From the NCBI RefSeq assembly GCF_018691265.1, contig NW_024881316.1, positions 22,917,819-22,981,818 on the forward strand: DNA of 64,000 nt. Direction: 5' to 3'. A program made the translations under genes and the position numbers. Under the pieces are notes generated by a model. The model was not told the origin of the DNA. It saw nothing but the letters and a program-made list of their open reading frames with translations, and did not search any database. This document shows, in pieces, positions 38,004 through 49,499 of the stretch. Origin of the DNA: Tyto alba. Its lineage: Eukaryota; Chordata; Aves; Strigiformes; Tytonidae. Within the stretch, counting starts at the first letter, position 1. The number at the start of each line of letters is the position of its first letter.

Positions 38004-39310
38004 CTTGTTCAAGTTCATTTTACATTTAAAAAAAAAAAAAATATTTTCTCTGAACTCTTCTGTTTTTTCTTGATTCTAAATTAAATTATTAGTAAGCCTT
38101 TCATCCATAGGGAGAACTGACATTTTAGCCACTAGAATTTTTCAAGTATTTTAGATGCAGATTCAATCATCTAAATATTCTAATTGCACTTCACATTCAA
38201 CTATTTGCTGTTTCCTGGACATCTGTTATGCATTGAGCCACTGTTTATAATGAGATGGACACAGTAACTTCTCTATATTTTCCATTAATCCAATTAATTT
38301 AAAATCAAGGAATACATATCAGTATCCAGATTTCTAAAGTACATCATTCTGCATTTTGTTAAAATGCATGTTGGCATACCAAGGTATTTCTCAGTTGCCT
38401 ACTTTAATGTCATCTCTGAAATTTCTTAACTGTCTTTTCAGACCTATCCTACTTGTGTTTTTATGTACTTCCTGTTTTGACATTTCACATTCAGCCATAT
38501 TCTTATATTTTAATTAAAGTATATTCATCATCAATCTTTATATGAATACCAAGGTGGCGCAATAGTAGTCTTCTAATATAGCTTTCCAATCATTCCTATT
38601 GCTTGTTATCAGACTCTTATCCAGTTTCCTATCATCTTACAGTCAGTGTTTGTCCATAGAGGTTTTTTAAGGTGTGAAAATAATGACAGTAACAGAGAGC
38701 AAGATTTTTTGTAACAACTAGTTGTTTAATTGGTAGTTGAGTGGAAAGCGTTTTCACTGTTAAGGTACTGTAAGGGTTGTCTATGAAATCAGAGAGACTT
38801 ATATCTCTGCACAGCATCACAAAACAGGGTGCAAGGACTGTAAGACTTTTGCAGCCTCTTCTGATGCATCATGTAATGATAACACTAGGAAAAGGATCCT
38901 GAATTAGATAGAAAAACAGTATCTATGTCTACTGTTCTCATGCTCCAGGTCTCTTTCTCAGCATTTCTACTCTCTCTGTACCCCAGAAGTATTTTCTGTA
39001 ATATTGTAATATTTTTAGCATTTTCATAAATTTTTTTTTGAGTGAAAACCAGTTACTTGGTAAATATTTGTGAACTGTTGACAAGCATTCAGCTCATCCC
39101 AATTTCTGCAGATTCAGCTGGCAGAATGAGCTAAGTGTATCAATACTGTGGCAAATAATAAACTTAAAGAATGTAAAATATATGCTTCAGAGGTACGCAT
39201 ACATCGATAGAACACTGCATGTGCCTGACCTATAAACAAAAGGGAAGGTATTTCCATCACATGGAAATTGGTTTGCACAACTAGTTCTCTGTGAGAATGT
39301 GGAAAAGGAC
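38004..39310. other. Unique AT-rich non-coding stretch
   Basis: A short A run at about 38027-38041 follows the CR1 fragment. Nothing else is recognised before the LTR at 39311. Confidence 0.6.
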
Positions 39311-39905
39311 TGTTGTGGTTTAACCCCAACCAGCAACTAAGCACCACATAGCTGCTCTCTCACTCCCTCCAGCTGGGATGGGGGAGAGCATAGGAAGTTC
39401 AAAAGTGAGAAAACTCATGGGTTCAGATAAAGACAGTTTAATAGGTAAAGCAAAAGCTACATGTACAAGCAAAGCAAAACAAGGAATTAATTCACCACTT
39501 CGCATCAGCAGGCAGGGGCTCAGCCATCCACAGGACATCAGGGCTCCATCACGCTTAACGGTGACTTGGGAAAACAAACACCATAACTCCAAACATGTCC
39601 CTCACTTCCTTCTTCTTCCCCCAGCTTTATATGATACGCATGATGTCACATGGTGTGGGATATCCCTTTGGTCAGTTGGGCTCAGCTGTCCCAGCCGTGT
39701 CCCTTCCCAACTCATTGTGCACCCCCAGCCCACTCGCTGGTGGGGTGGGGTAGGAAGCAGAGAAGGCCTTGGCTCTGTCTAAGCACTGCTCAGCAATGAT
39801 GAAGATATCTCTATTATCAGCACTGATTTCAGCACAAATCCAAAACATAGCCCCATACCAGCTACTATGAAGAAAATTAACTCTATCCCAATCAAAACCA
39901 GCACA
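39311..39905 (-). mobile_element. Solo ERV LTR, minus strand (avian ERVL-like)
   Basis: A complete 595-bp LTR with canonical TG...CA ends. On + it starts TGTTGTGGTTTAACCCCAAC and ends AAAACCAGCACA. On the minus strand U3 comes first, then a TATA box (ATCATATAAAG at 39625-39635). Next are the R region with CTATTAAACTGTC (39431-39446) serving as the polyadenylation-type signal, and U5 to 39311. A TGACATCA (ATF/CREB-like) element lies just upstream of the TATA box at 39641-39648. Flanks AAGGAC (39305-39310) and AGGGAC (39906-39911) match at 5 of 6 bases, so the target-site duplication is imperfect. No internal retroviral sequence adjoins it, so this is a solo LTR. Its R-U5 half matches the LTR at 44896. 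Open frames at 39320-39782 lie inside and are not genes. Confidence 0.9.
39625..39648 (-). promoter_or_regulatory. LTR promoter core: TATA box and CRE-like element
   Basis: On the minus strand TGACATCA (39641-39648) is followed by ATCATATAAAG (39625-39635). This is a normal layout for an ERV U3 promoter driving transcription toward lower coordinates. Activity is inferred from sequence only. Confidence 0.5.
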
Positions 39906-42900
39906 AGGGACAAAAAACTGATATTGTCACGGACAAAAAGAGAGTAAAGGGCGGCACAAGAGTAAACAATAATAGATTTAGGCTTAAGATTTACACTTAA
40001 AAAGACAATCTATTTAGACTTAAAAAGATTTGAATGGTCCTGATCCAAGTGAAGGACACTTAAGAGTGATAAATGTAATAACCCTAAAAATAAATATGAG
40101 AACTCATTTAAGCTTTTTACTAAAACCACAAAGTGTTGACTTATCATAAGCTATAAAAGATGTCATTAAATCACCATCTTGTATGAATAATTGCCTGTTG
40201 TGGTTTCTGAGATTCTCCTTTCTCTCCCAGTACCCTGAGTAACTATGTACAACTCCAAGAATTGATACCTGTAAGGAAGTTCCAGTGTCAGACAGACAAA
40301 GAAAGTAAAAAATAAAAAGAAGTCGTATCTTTCTGCAGTAATGAGAAATTCAGTTCACCTCAGTGGGTCTAATCATAGGTGTATAGGTTGCAAGGTCAGT
40401 CTCTAAAATTATACTGTCCTACATATAAGACTACAGAAGACAGTTTAATAAACAGGCTACATCAAGTCAGTTCATTGGTGTTCTGTGGAGTATAGTCTGT
40501 GTAGCAATAAAAATCTCTATGATTTTTATTAATTCCATTAAAGTAGCACACCACCTCCAAATATTTATAGAGATCAAGCAGACTCACTTCAGGATGAGCC
40601 CTTCATACACACCAGAGGTACCATTTCCTGAAATGTAAACAATTGGCATCTACTGAGCCATAATCCCTAAATCAGAAACTCAAATGTTTGGATTAACAAA
40701 AAATGGAAAGCCTCATTCTTTGTTGTTGACCTCCCAATACATATTTTTTCACTTTCAGTGTTATGTGCATGACTAGCATGTTTTATCCAGGAATGGAAAT
40801 GCAGCGTCTTTTTGCCGTAGTGACCACAAAGGACAGCGGTGATCAAATTCAAGTCAATCCAAACCCTCACTGAAGCTCACTGACTTCATGAGGTTTGAAA
40901 TCAAACCTTCAACTCAGTGCCACACATACGATGCAGTATTAAGCAACAGATTTTATATTCTTAAGAATCAGAGAAATAAAAGGATATTTATTTTACCCCT
41001 TTAAAAGAGTAGATGGATCTGATACAGGATGAAGTTGAGGAAATATGAAACATAAGCTTACGTGAACTGTTACTGAACTATATTTGACTTTTACATACAT
41101 AAAGTTTTAGCATTCCACTGCACCAGAGATGAAGTGTTTAATAACTGTTTTAGCACAGACCTGGAACCGCTGTCATATTTTCAGTTCATATATGTGGAAT
41201 ACAGAATGCAGTTACACAGAATAATCCATTGTACAAACTAAAACTGTAACAGTGAGCAAACTGCTTAAACTCTAATGCTGAGGGAAATAAATTTGAAATT
41301 CTTTTTCAGAGTAGTTTATTTTTGAACAGGGATTTTTCTTGAAGAGGTTAAATACAGAGCTAGTGGAGAGCACTGTGAAGTTGGAGAAGGGTAAGGAAAG
41401 TGCTGCCTGCATTGTAGGTGTTGGTGCTCAGGACCTGGGGCACAAGCAGTAATCTTGGGAGTCCTGCCCATTCTGTTCTGTGCTGTGGTTTTTAGACTGT
41501 ATTGATCCCTGTAGGACAATCCATAATCAAGCATTTGCTGGGGTTTCAGGGCTTCCAGTCTTCCTCTGGGAGATCCACACTCCCAGCCTCATGCCAGGGG
41601 CCCTAGAAATTGTTGGAGCTCCTCCAGCTCCATAGCAGGAGGATGAGGAACCAAGTACTCCAGGCCAACCTTCCTGGTGAAGGGGTGTCCTGCAGCCTCT
41701 GCTCCTAAAAGTAATGGACTGTTAACTGCAAATTGGAGCCAGCAATGACCTCTCTGAACCAGCAACAATTTTGGAGCCTTGAGGTTGTCACAGGCCATTG
41801 CCTTTGGTAAGATGACAGGCAAGCAGTCACTTTTCAACTGAATTCTGCCTAGTTTTACACACATTCATCACAGGTACTCAATCTCCACTCAAATTTTTTT
41901 TATTCCACAAATCTATTTGTCTGGGAAGTAACTCTTAAGTAGTTTCAGGGAAGACTGGGAATGTCCACATACAAAAGATTGATGCTTTGAAAATGCTACA
42001 AAGCAATAAAAATTATAATCAATAAAATACCCCTAAGTGCAATTTTAATTGTTTTAATATGTCTTTTTCATGCTCTATTTTCATGTTCTATTAACTTCCA
42101 GACACATTAGATTTCATTATACTCTCTAAGAAGAAAGGAAGTTTTTCAAATTGTTATTAGGTTACATTTTAAATTTTAGGTTTCTGCATTGTAATTTCCA
42201 TATGACTTCAAAATTATCAGAATAATTACTTCTTGTCTATGCAAAAGTATATGCAGGTTTTGCTTTCATTCCTACTCTGTCATAAGAAATCCAAAATTCT
42301 AGGTGGTATAAAAAACACACCCTGAATCCTAGTATCAACATTCAACTATTTCTCTTTTCAAAATAGAGTGTAGTTTTACCAGATATCACTTTAACACCAG
42401 AGTAAAGGAAAGTAGCTCTTGCCATGTTAAATAAGCTGTGTAAATATCAGCAGTTAGGGATCTATTCTGTGCCTCCAACAGGAGAAAAAGCTATTTCCAG
42501 TGGTTATGATTTTTAATGTTCATAACTTGAAATAACCCATATACTGATATAATTCAGGAGAAACCTAGATTTTCTGCACCCTTATTCTTACCAATAAAGT
42601 ATTAGAAAACAGTATAAAATCATATTATATTATGGCTGATGCCTTGACACTAGAATTGACATAATAGAGTGCATTTGTATTTATAGTCTTTACAGTAGTA
42701 CATTTGATCCTTGATTTTATTATTCTACTGTCATATAATTCATGTCTTTCCAGATATTGTCACACCAATTTACTTATTCACCTGGAGCAAGGCCAGAAAA
42801 ATAAGACCTGAACCTCTTTAATTGTAGTCACGAAATGAGTGTAAAAGTTGAGGACGCTGCTCCAGCTGTGGGTGTCTGTGGGTGCACATATCCATACGCC

Positions 42901-43454
42901 ATCCACTGGACTGTGTCAGGCAAGCAGGACACAAACATGGGTGAAAAAAAACCCAACCTTGATTTCTGATCTAAGACATTCTCTGTACCAGCAACAATAC
43001 TGGCAAAGAGCATCCCAAACTTTGGGTTAGTCTCTGTTGTAGAAAGATATTTGTACTTCTTGCACAGAAAAGAGAATTCTTCCTACTTTCTCAAAATGTA
43101 AAATACAGACAATGACAGCCACTATTAGTAGGACCTGTTCAGGGTTTGTCACCTTTCTTTTTTGTTATTTGTATTTTTACTTGTGATTATTAAAGCCACA
43201 TTTTCTGGTGAAAAATCTATGAAGAATATTCTTAGAATCACAAGTGTACAAGGGAATTTTTAATAATTTGTATTTTAAGTAACCAAGTTTACTTCATCAT
43301 TGTTGTGCAGTTCAACATACCGGTATTCATACCTGCATGCCACTTCAATGAGTACGACAAGATTAAGAAGTACCCTGAAGGAGTTAAAAGATTTGTCTTT
43401 TTTTTCAAAATGTGCCAGTGATTATGGACTGCTTAACTGCCTATGATAAAGGAA
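39906..43454. other. Unique stretch, mostly AT-rich, with an unidentified GC-richer segment
   Basis: No transposon is recognised. The exception to the AT-rich background is about 41316-41880, listed separately. Elsewhere there are only short frames without domains. Confidence 0.5.
41316..41880 (-). other. Possible degraded coding relic on - (unidentified)
   Basis: On the minus strand a frame of 91 codons (41589-41864) ends in MELEELQQFLGPLA and a stop. A second frame runs to a stop at 41316 through EALKPQQMLDYG. The final stop TAA is itself part of an AAATAAA string, so a polyadenylation-type signal overlaps the stop codon. The segment is richer in GC than its neighbours and has no bird repeat family that I recognise. 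It could be a decayed retrogene or viral fragment, or chance. No domain is visible. Confidence 0.2.
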
Positions 43455-43505
43455 TTTTGCATTAAATAAAAGTAAAAATTTGCATGAAATAAAAGTAAAT
43501 AAAAG
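43455..43505. repeat. Tandem duplication, unit 23 bp
   Basis: TTTGCATTAAATAAAAGTAAA is followed 23 bases later by TTTGCATGAAATAAAAGTAAA, then a further partial AATAAAAGG. One substitution separates the two copies over 20 bases, so the duplication is fairly recent. Confidence 0.85.
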
Positions 43506-43714
43506 GATCTAATAACTTGACAAGCAAGCATAAAGTGGTATTTGAAGAATTGAGTCTGAAGAAACTTGCCTGACACCTGACTTCAAACAAGAATTTATTA
43601 CAGAAAGGTCTTCCAGCTACCAGGGAAGCTGGAGACTATAGGATACATATATAGCTCATGTCTTAAGAGAATGGACTGAGCTATTTAATTCTTTGAGAAA
43701 ATTGTGTGTCATCT

Positions 43715-43800
43715 AAAAAAAAAAAAAAAAAAAAAAAATTTAAAAAAGAAGAAAAGAAAGCAGAAGGAAAAAAAAAAAAAAAAGGAAAAATAAGAAAAAC
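43715..43800 (+). repeat. A-rich low-complexity tract
   Basis: A run of 24 A (43715-43738), then TT, then about 60 bases of AAAAGAAG-type purine sequence with a second long A run (43769-43785). An A-rich tail could mark a retroposed sequence upstream, but none is recognised and avian CR1 does not leave poly(A). Confidence 0.85.
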
Positions 43801-44895
43801 CTTAATGGTACAATCCATTGATAAAATTAAATTATTTTTATTGGGTTTGGCTTACTGGTAAAATATTTGGGAGCACACAAAAATGTTTAAAAAATACAAT
43901 GAGATCTCCAGTCATGTAAAATCCCTGTCCTTTCTTCAAGGGCCTGGCAAGAAAACTCTGTTTTCTACTTAAATTGTATTTTTCTAACTAAAAGACAGAA
44001 TACAATGGAAAATTAAGCTGTCACTAGTTAATGCTGTCAAAATACCATACCTAAACTGTTCATGCTTGTTTAATAAGACTTTGTTCTTTCTTGCCTCTCA
44101 TTTTGAATGGTATTTGTGCATTTGTTATTCGTCAGGCTATTTCTTTCACAGTCCCTTGAAAACAAAACATAAAATCAATGATGCTGAAGTTTATGTAGGC
44201 TTAATATTAGGCAAAAAATGAAAGTCTCTAGTCCTCCTGTTGATAGGATGCATTTGTATAGTTCTCCATGTAGCACTTCAAAGTAGTGTAAGTGACAGCA
44301 ATCTCATTCTGAGTCGAGGAAGAGCCATATGGCTACATTTTATGGGCAGCTGGTTTTATAATAGCTCAGAACAAAACATTCATGATCCTTAAACAGATTC
44401 AGATTACCTATGTAGATGGGCATAGTAGCTGTGCACAGTGCTGTGGAGTTCCAGTCTTTCCCATGTACTGTCCAAGGACTGCACTTTATCAAAAAAGAGG
44501 AGAAATGTTTCCTCCAAGGAATCTATAGATTCAGCAGGAGGTTTTCATGGTTTATGTGGTGACTTGAGGTCAGACTATGGCAACTGGTTCATACCTGTAG
44601 ACTTTAGTGCCTCCGATGAGAGTGCCTTTGAAGGCATCCGCAGGCAGAACAGGATAGTCTATGTGATATGCCACACTGCTCTTTCAAATATGTAAACACT
44701 AGAAAAGGTTGTAAGTTCACATGTTTATGTGAACATATATGTGTATGTATGTATGTGCTTGGCTACCCACATGTCCATCTATATGTATACTACATCTCTG
44801 AAAGGATCTTAAATAACTTGCTTTCACTTTACTCCTTCCTTTTGATACTGAGCTACCTATATGAATTGAAAGTCAGAAAATAGTTAATACAGTAT
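43801..44895. other. Unique non-coding stretch
   Basis: A frame on + at 44438-44695 (85 codons, containing VDFSASDESAFEGIRRQNR) has a composition more like coding sequence than most, but no consensus splice sites frame it and I recognise no domain. A short TGTATG repeat lies at about 44741-44757. Confidence 0.5.
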
Positions 44896-45386
44896 TGCCC
44901 TGGTTGGTGCTGGACTAGAGTTCCCATTGGTTCGGCAGCGGGAGGAGCTGCAGCACCCTGAGACCCCAGGGGCTCCCCAGGTCCCAGTGCCCTCACCTGT
45001 GTGCGGGGGCGGGGGGAGCACAGCTGGAGGGCTGGGCCCCGATTGGCCGATAGTCCATGTCACGTGACATTGTGCTCACTATATAAAGGCAGGAGTGGGC
45101 TGGGAGGGGCTGTCACTTCCAGGGGTGTGGCTGCTGGTGCCTTTGTGTTTGGGATTGTGAGCCAGGAGCAGGCGGGTGTCGGTTGGTCAGTGGGTGGTGA
45201 GCAACTGTATTGTACATTACTCATTTATACTGTCAGTGTGTTATTCTGTTACTGTTATTAAACTGTTTTTATCTCAACCCGCGAGTCTCCCTTTGCCCCT
45301 CCGATTCCCTCCCCATTCCCAAGTGGGAGGAGGGTGGGTGAGCAACTGCGTGGCGTTTAGCTGCTGAGTAGGCTCAAACCACAAGG
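44896..45386 (+). mobile_element. Solo ERV LTR, plus strand (same R-U5 family as 39311, different U3)
   Basis: A 491-bp GC-rich LTR starts TGCCCTGGTTGGTGCTGGAC. U3 carries a full promoter set (listed separately). TATTAAACTGTTTTTATCTC (about 45255) begins R-U5, and a CCCGCGAGTCTCCCTTTGCC block leads to the 3' end. U5 ends ...CAAACCACAAGG where the sister LTR has ...TAAACCACAACA, so the terminal CA has mutated. A perfect 5-bp target-site duplication AGTAT flanks it (44891-44895 and 45387-45391), matching the 5-bp staggered cut of ERVL-type integrases. There is no internal provirus sequence on either side. The frames at 45001-45261 and 45176-45367 lie within it and are not genes. Confidence 0.88.
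45004..45087 (+). promoter_or_regulatory. LTR U3 promoter: GC box, inverted CCAAT, E-box palindrome, TATA
   Basis: In order toward the start site: GGGGGCGGGG (Sp1-type GC box, about 45005-45014), GATTGG (inverted CCAAT, about 45041-45046), GTCACGTGAC (perfect 10-bp palindrome with a CACGTG E-box, 45059-45068) and TATATAAA (45080-45087). The spacing is typical of a retroviral U3 promoter reading toward higher coordinates. GTCACGTGAC is the preferred site type of bHLH-zip factors such as USF and MiT/TFE proteins. Activity is inferred. Confidence 0.6.
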
Positions 45387-46159
45387 AGTATCTAGTTTCA
45401 TTGTAAAACCTTCCTGATTGATGACTTGCCTTCTCCCAGGACCCAGCATTCTAGCACAAACCAATTGATATAACCTGCAGCTAAAACTACTTCTTAGAGT
45501 TCTGCTTCTTTTCTAGGCAAATGTGTTTTTCATTAATACTCAGGAAAAAAAAAATGTATCTAAGGAAATGTGTTATACATAGAAATTTAACCTATTGCTC
45601 TTCCTGATGATACTAACCTGTTTTCCTGCAGAGAATCATGTGAATTGTTACCTGTCATTGCATCCTTGTGTTCATCTCTTAATACTTCTGTGTGTGATAC
45701 AAACCGCTTAAAAGAAATTCACTGCCCAGACTAGGTGGTTTCCTCTGTTACACCAATATATTTTTCCTATTGTATCTTTTGGTTAACTAAGTGCTAGTAC
45801 AAAGATTCTTACTGATCTACGGAAACAGAAATAGTGAACAACAGTTAACAAATTGCTCTGACAGATAGTGCAGTCCCTCAGAAGGCATTCATAACATCGA
45901 CACCAACGGTGAGTTTTTCTCTCAGGATCATCTTTAACAGTCATTTTATCACCACCAAGTGTGTATGCAATTCTGTAACATCAGTCCCAATGCTGGGCAG
46001 TTCTCCCAGTCAGAGGTTAACTATAGGCAAAACCACTTCCCTCTAGAAAAGAAAGTGGAAACCAGCCTGAAGTGTTAAACTTCCAGTTTAAAGTCTCATT
46101 AATACAGGCATTTACAGATAGCAGAATCAAACTGTGAACACAAGTGAGCAGTGTATTGA

Positions 46160-46176
46160 TTTTTTTTTTTTTTTTT
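46160..46176 (-). repeat. Poly(T) run, 17 nt
   Basis: Uninterrupted run of 17 T in AT-rich DNA. Confidence 0.9.
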
Positions 46177-48540
46177 AATAATATACAAATGGAGAGCTTG
46201 TGTCTTATTTTTTGTTTTGATTAATAGTTTATTTTGGGTTTAGTCTATTTTAATCCTGAGTTAGCCAGTAAAATAATAATTTTGAGAAGGACACGTTGTC
46301 ACTATAGATAATAAGTTGGATATGAACTATGAATGAGATGCTTTTCAAAGACAAAATCAATCCTTGTAAGAGTAAATAGGTAAACAGTATTTAGAAATTG
46401 GCACAGAGTTATTTGTTCACAACATTTGTGAAACATTACTGGAGAGCCATGTGTCATTATGGTTTGTTGAAAAGGATGCTGAAAATCAAAAAGTTGTAAA
46501 GAAGAGAGCTCTGAAATTAACAAAATTTATGGAAAATATACCAACAGTAAAACACAAAGGAAACTGTTAATTTGGTCAAGAGAAGATTGAGAAGTAGTTT
46601 GACTACGCTACAGTCTTCAGGTACCTACAGGCAAAAAAGATTTCTGACAATTAAGAGCTCTCTAATTTAGGAGGAGGGAATGCATAATTAACTGGAGCCA
46701 AGAATTCCATTCTGTCCTCCCTCCACCAAATTAACAATGGGAGCTTTAACTATTGGAGCAGTACGTGTCCTTCTGAAAGATATGCTACATTTCATACAGA
46801 ACTTACAGAGGCTGATAGAGAAAAAAATTTGGGACCACACAGGAGGTTAGACTAGACAATAATGTAAAATTTCTTCTGCCCTTAATATCTATTCCTGAAT
46901 CTAAGAATCTGTAAATCAACAAAGATGAATTAAGGTTAACAGAACCTAGCCCTCAGTCATATATATTTTATCATTTAATTATATTTCCATTTGAGGTTTA
47001 TAATTCAGTTCTCTTATGACTTCATCTCTGAAGCTTTTCTACAGATGCCAGAAATAGTCCTTCTTATTCTAATAATTAAACTTTGAGCCAAATATAAGCT
47101 CTTCAGCTTGAGACTCTGAATTGTCATGAGAAAAATTAAATAAACATTATTTTAGCTTCTTTGTTATGAGTGAACACAGTGATAATATAGCACAAAAAGT
47201 GTTAATGTTTGTTATAGTCCTTGAGCTATACAAATGTGTGGTTCTGTTTTGATCATACTTGATATGTTACGTCTTGACTAGGTCTTATTCCATTATGTTT
47301 TTACAGGTTAGTGAGACTTTAATCAAGGAAAAAAAAAATCTAACGAACAGCAATTTGAAACACAGCATTTGGAAAGGTCAGAATGGTACATTACATCCTT
47401 ATTATCCAAAAGAACAGATGAGTTTAATATCCTGGCAGCAGTGAAGAAGATACTTAAACAAGAACTGAAAATGGCACAAGGTTCTCTCTTCCTTTCTTAT
47501 GACAAAGATTGTAACAATATGATGAAACTATACAGAATAAATCTCTTTCTGTTTTAATGTTTGGGCTGTAGATCCTGCCTAGGTTTCAAAAATGTAAGCT
47601 AACCAAAGAGCTAACACACATGCTATTTGTTTCAGGTCCTTTACAACACATTTTCCTGCTTATATGACCCAGTTTCCATTACTATTTTCTAGTCTTAAAT
47701 TTAGGAAGACATGTTAACAGAAGGTACGCAGTGCAGTGAGTTTTGGCAAATGCTATCTGTGTTGAACTGCAACAAATAATGTACTACATCAGCACTGCTT
47801 AAAACTTAGATTTTTCAGCTTCTGTTTGAATAGACTTAAGAACAGAGATAATGTATTCCAACACACAACTCATTGCATGTATCCTGCTTTGGAAAGTCCC
47901 TGAAGGTATGGAACTGTCTGAAGGCAAAGGAATTTGTAGTATATCCCATAGGTTGTTGACAATTTGATTAATATAAAGAACTATCACAGTTTGTTTCCTA
48001 AATCATTATCTGCATGAAAACTCTTCCTTTTACTTTATAGGTATAAGGACAGAAAAAAACCTTCTGGAATTTGATGTTGTATTTTAAGACTAAAATATAC
48101 CATCAGGATCCTCATGCTAAATCTTACTGACAACTGAACAGATGCTGTACTTAAAAATCAAAAAATGAGTATATGGCGTGCACCTGTATTAGTTCCTTAT
48201 ATTCATTCCATGGAATACAAGAAGTCTGCTATTACATAAGGATCCAACAAGTTTTATATTAAAGGTATTCGTAATTATTAAAGAAAACTCTTTATATTAC
48301 TCCAAAATATACCTGTCTTGAAGTATTGCTGGCTGAAGTAGGCCTACACAGATTTGCACAAGCTCACAAGTAGAAATCATATCAAACCTCTTCTTTCCAC
48401 ACCATCTAGGGAATACATTTGAAAAAAAATTTCTCCATGGTACATTACGTGCAGTATCTTGCTAAGAAAAGCCATGCTGCTTTGGTCAAAAGAGGTAAAA
48501 TGAACTTATCCAAAATATGTTCTCAGTGTCTAAAGTGAAT

Positions 48541-48577
48541 ATAAATATATATATGTGTGTGTATATATATATATATA
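48541..48577. repeat. Compound (TA)n(TG)n(TA)n microsatellite
   Basis: ATAAATATATATATGTGTGT followed by GTATATATATATATATA: a TG run nested between two TA runs. Confidence 0.92.
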
Positions 48578-48995
48578 CTTGGTTTTTTCTTTTCCGTAGA
48601 TGATTTTATTTTCCACTGGAGATTGTAAATGTTTTTTTCATCCTTTCTTTTGCAGCTATAAAGTAGGATAGCTTTTTCAATCATTGGCAAAGTGCAACCT
48701 ATTTTGAAATTTCAAAGGTTTTGCAAAACTACAGACAAAATTCCTTAATGGGTGTTCATTTCATAAATGCCTACAGAAATTAATGTTTCCCACGTGTCCA
48801 GAAAAGAATCCACTAGATACAAGTTTCTATCAAGTTTCTTGTAACTTAACTAATAGTCCTTGAAACTAAAATGACTACAAATAACTCTTTTCTGTTTCCC
48901 AACCAGATGTATCAGCCATTGAATATGCAGCCTATGATAAACAGAAATATTTTTTCAGTTCCTAATTATTATTCACAATAGAAATCCATACATTC

Positions 48996-49077
48996 TATAA
49001 CTTGAATTACTAAGAACTCCTATATGCTTATGTACTTTATAGCTTGAATTACTAAGAACGGTACAATATGCTTTTGC
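48996..49077. repeat. Tandem duplication, unit 42 bp
   Basis: ATAACTTGAATTACTAAGAAC (from about 48998) is repeated exactly 42 bases later as ATAGCTTGAATTACTAAGAAC. The following ATATGCTT is also shared after a few differences. CTTGAATTACTAAGAAC is identical in both (from 49001 and 49043). It is a single local duplication, not an interspersed element. Confidence 0.9.
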
Positions 49078-49499
49078 TCTGAAAAAAATCAAATGTATGC
49101 TGTTGTATCTGTTTTTAAAAAGATCATGGTTAGGGAATGACTGAGTAGAGAATCCAAGGTATTGAGGAGGAGACTCAAAGTATGGTCACACAAACAACTC
49201 CAGGATTTCTCAGAGACTGAGTCCAATGTATCAGATGAAGACAATGGAGTTTGTTACACTCTTTTCAGTTCACTCATGATTATGCAAAACGCTGTAACTG
49301 TGTCACACACTATTTAACACAGGGAACACCTTGAATACATTATGCAGCCTTATTTAGTTTTTTCATAAAATGGATTTTTCCCACTAGGTGTTCACAGTCT
49401 TTCTTTTTTGAAAAATTACCAAAATAATCAAGTACCTCTTATGAACCAATATGCCAGTTTGAAGTTAAACTTTAAGAGGCAGGTCCTTTCATCACTTAC

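Larger units (their letters stand above)
45387..48995. other. Unique AT-rich non-coding stretch
   Basis: No gene is recognised. It contains a run of 17 T (46160-46176) and a TA/TG microsatellite (48541-48577). Frames at 46302-46523, 47259-47557 and 47799-47987 have no domain and no convincing splice context. Confidence 0.55.

Noticed and set aside
37711..38004. Open frames of 97 and 81 codons as genes
   Set aside because: They are translations of the CR1 3' untranslated region on either strand.
45001..45367. Open frames of 86 and 63 codons as genes
   Set aside because: They fall within the LTR at 44896-45386.
39311..45386. A full provirus flanked by the LTRs at 39311 and 44896
   Set aside because: The two LTRs are in opposite orientation, have different U3 regions and different flanking duplications, and I recognise no gag, pol or env sequence between them.
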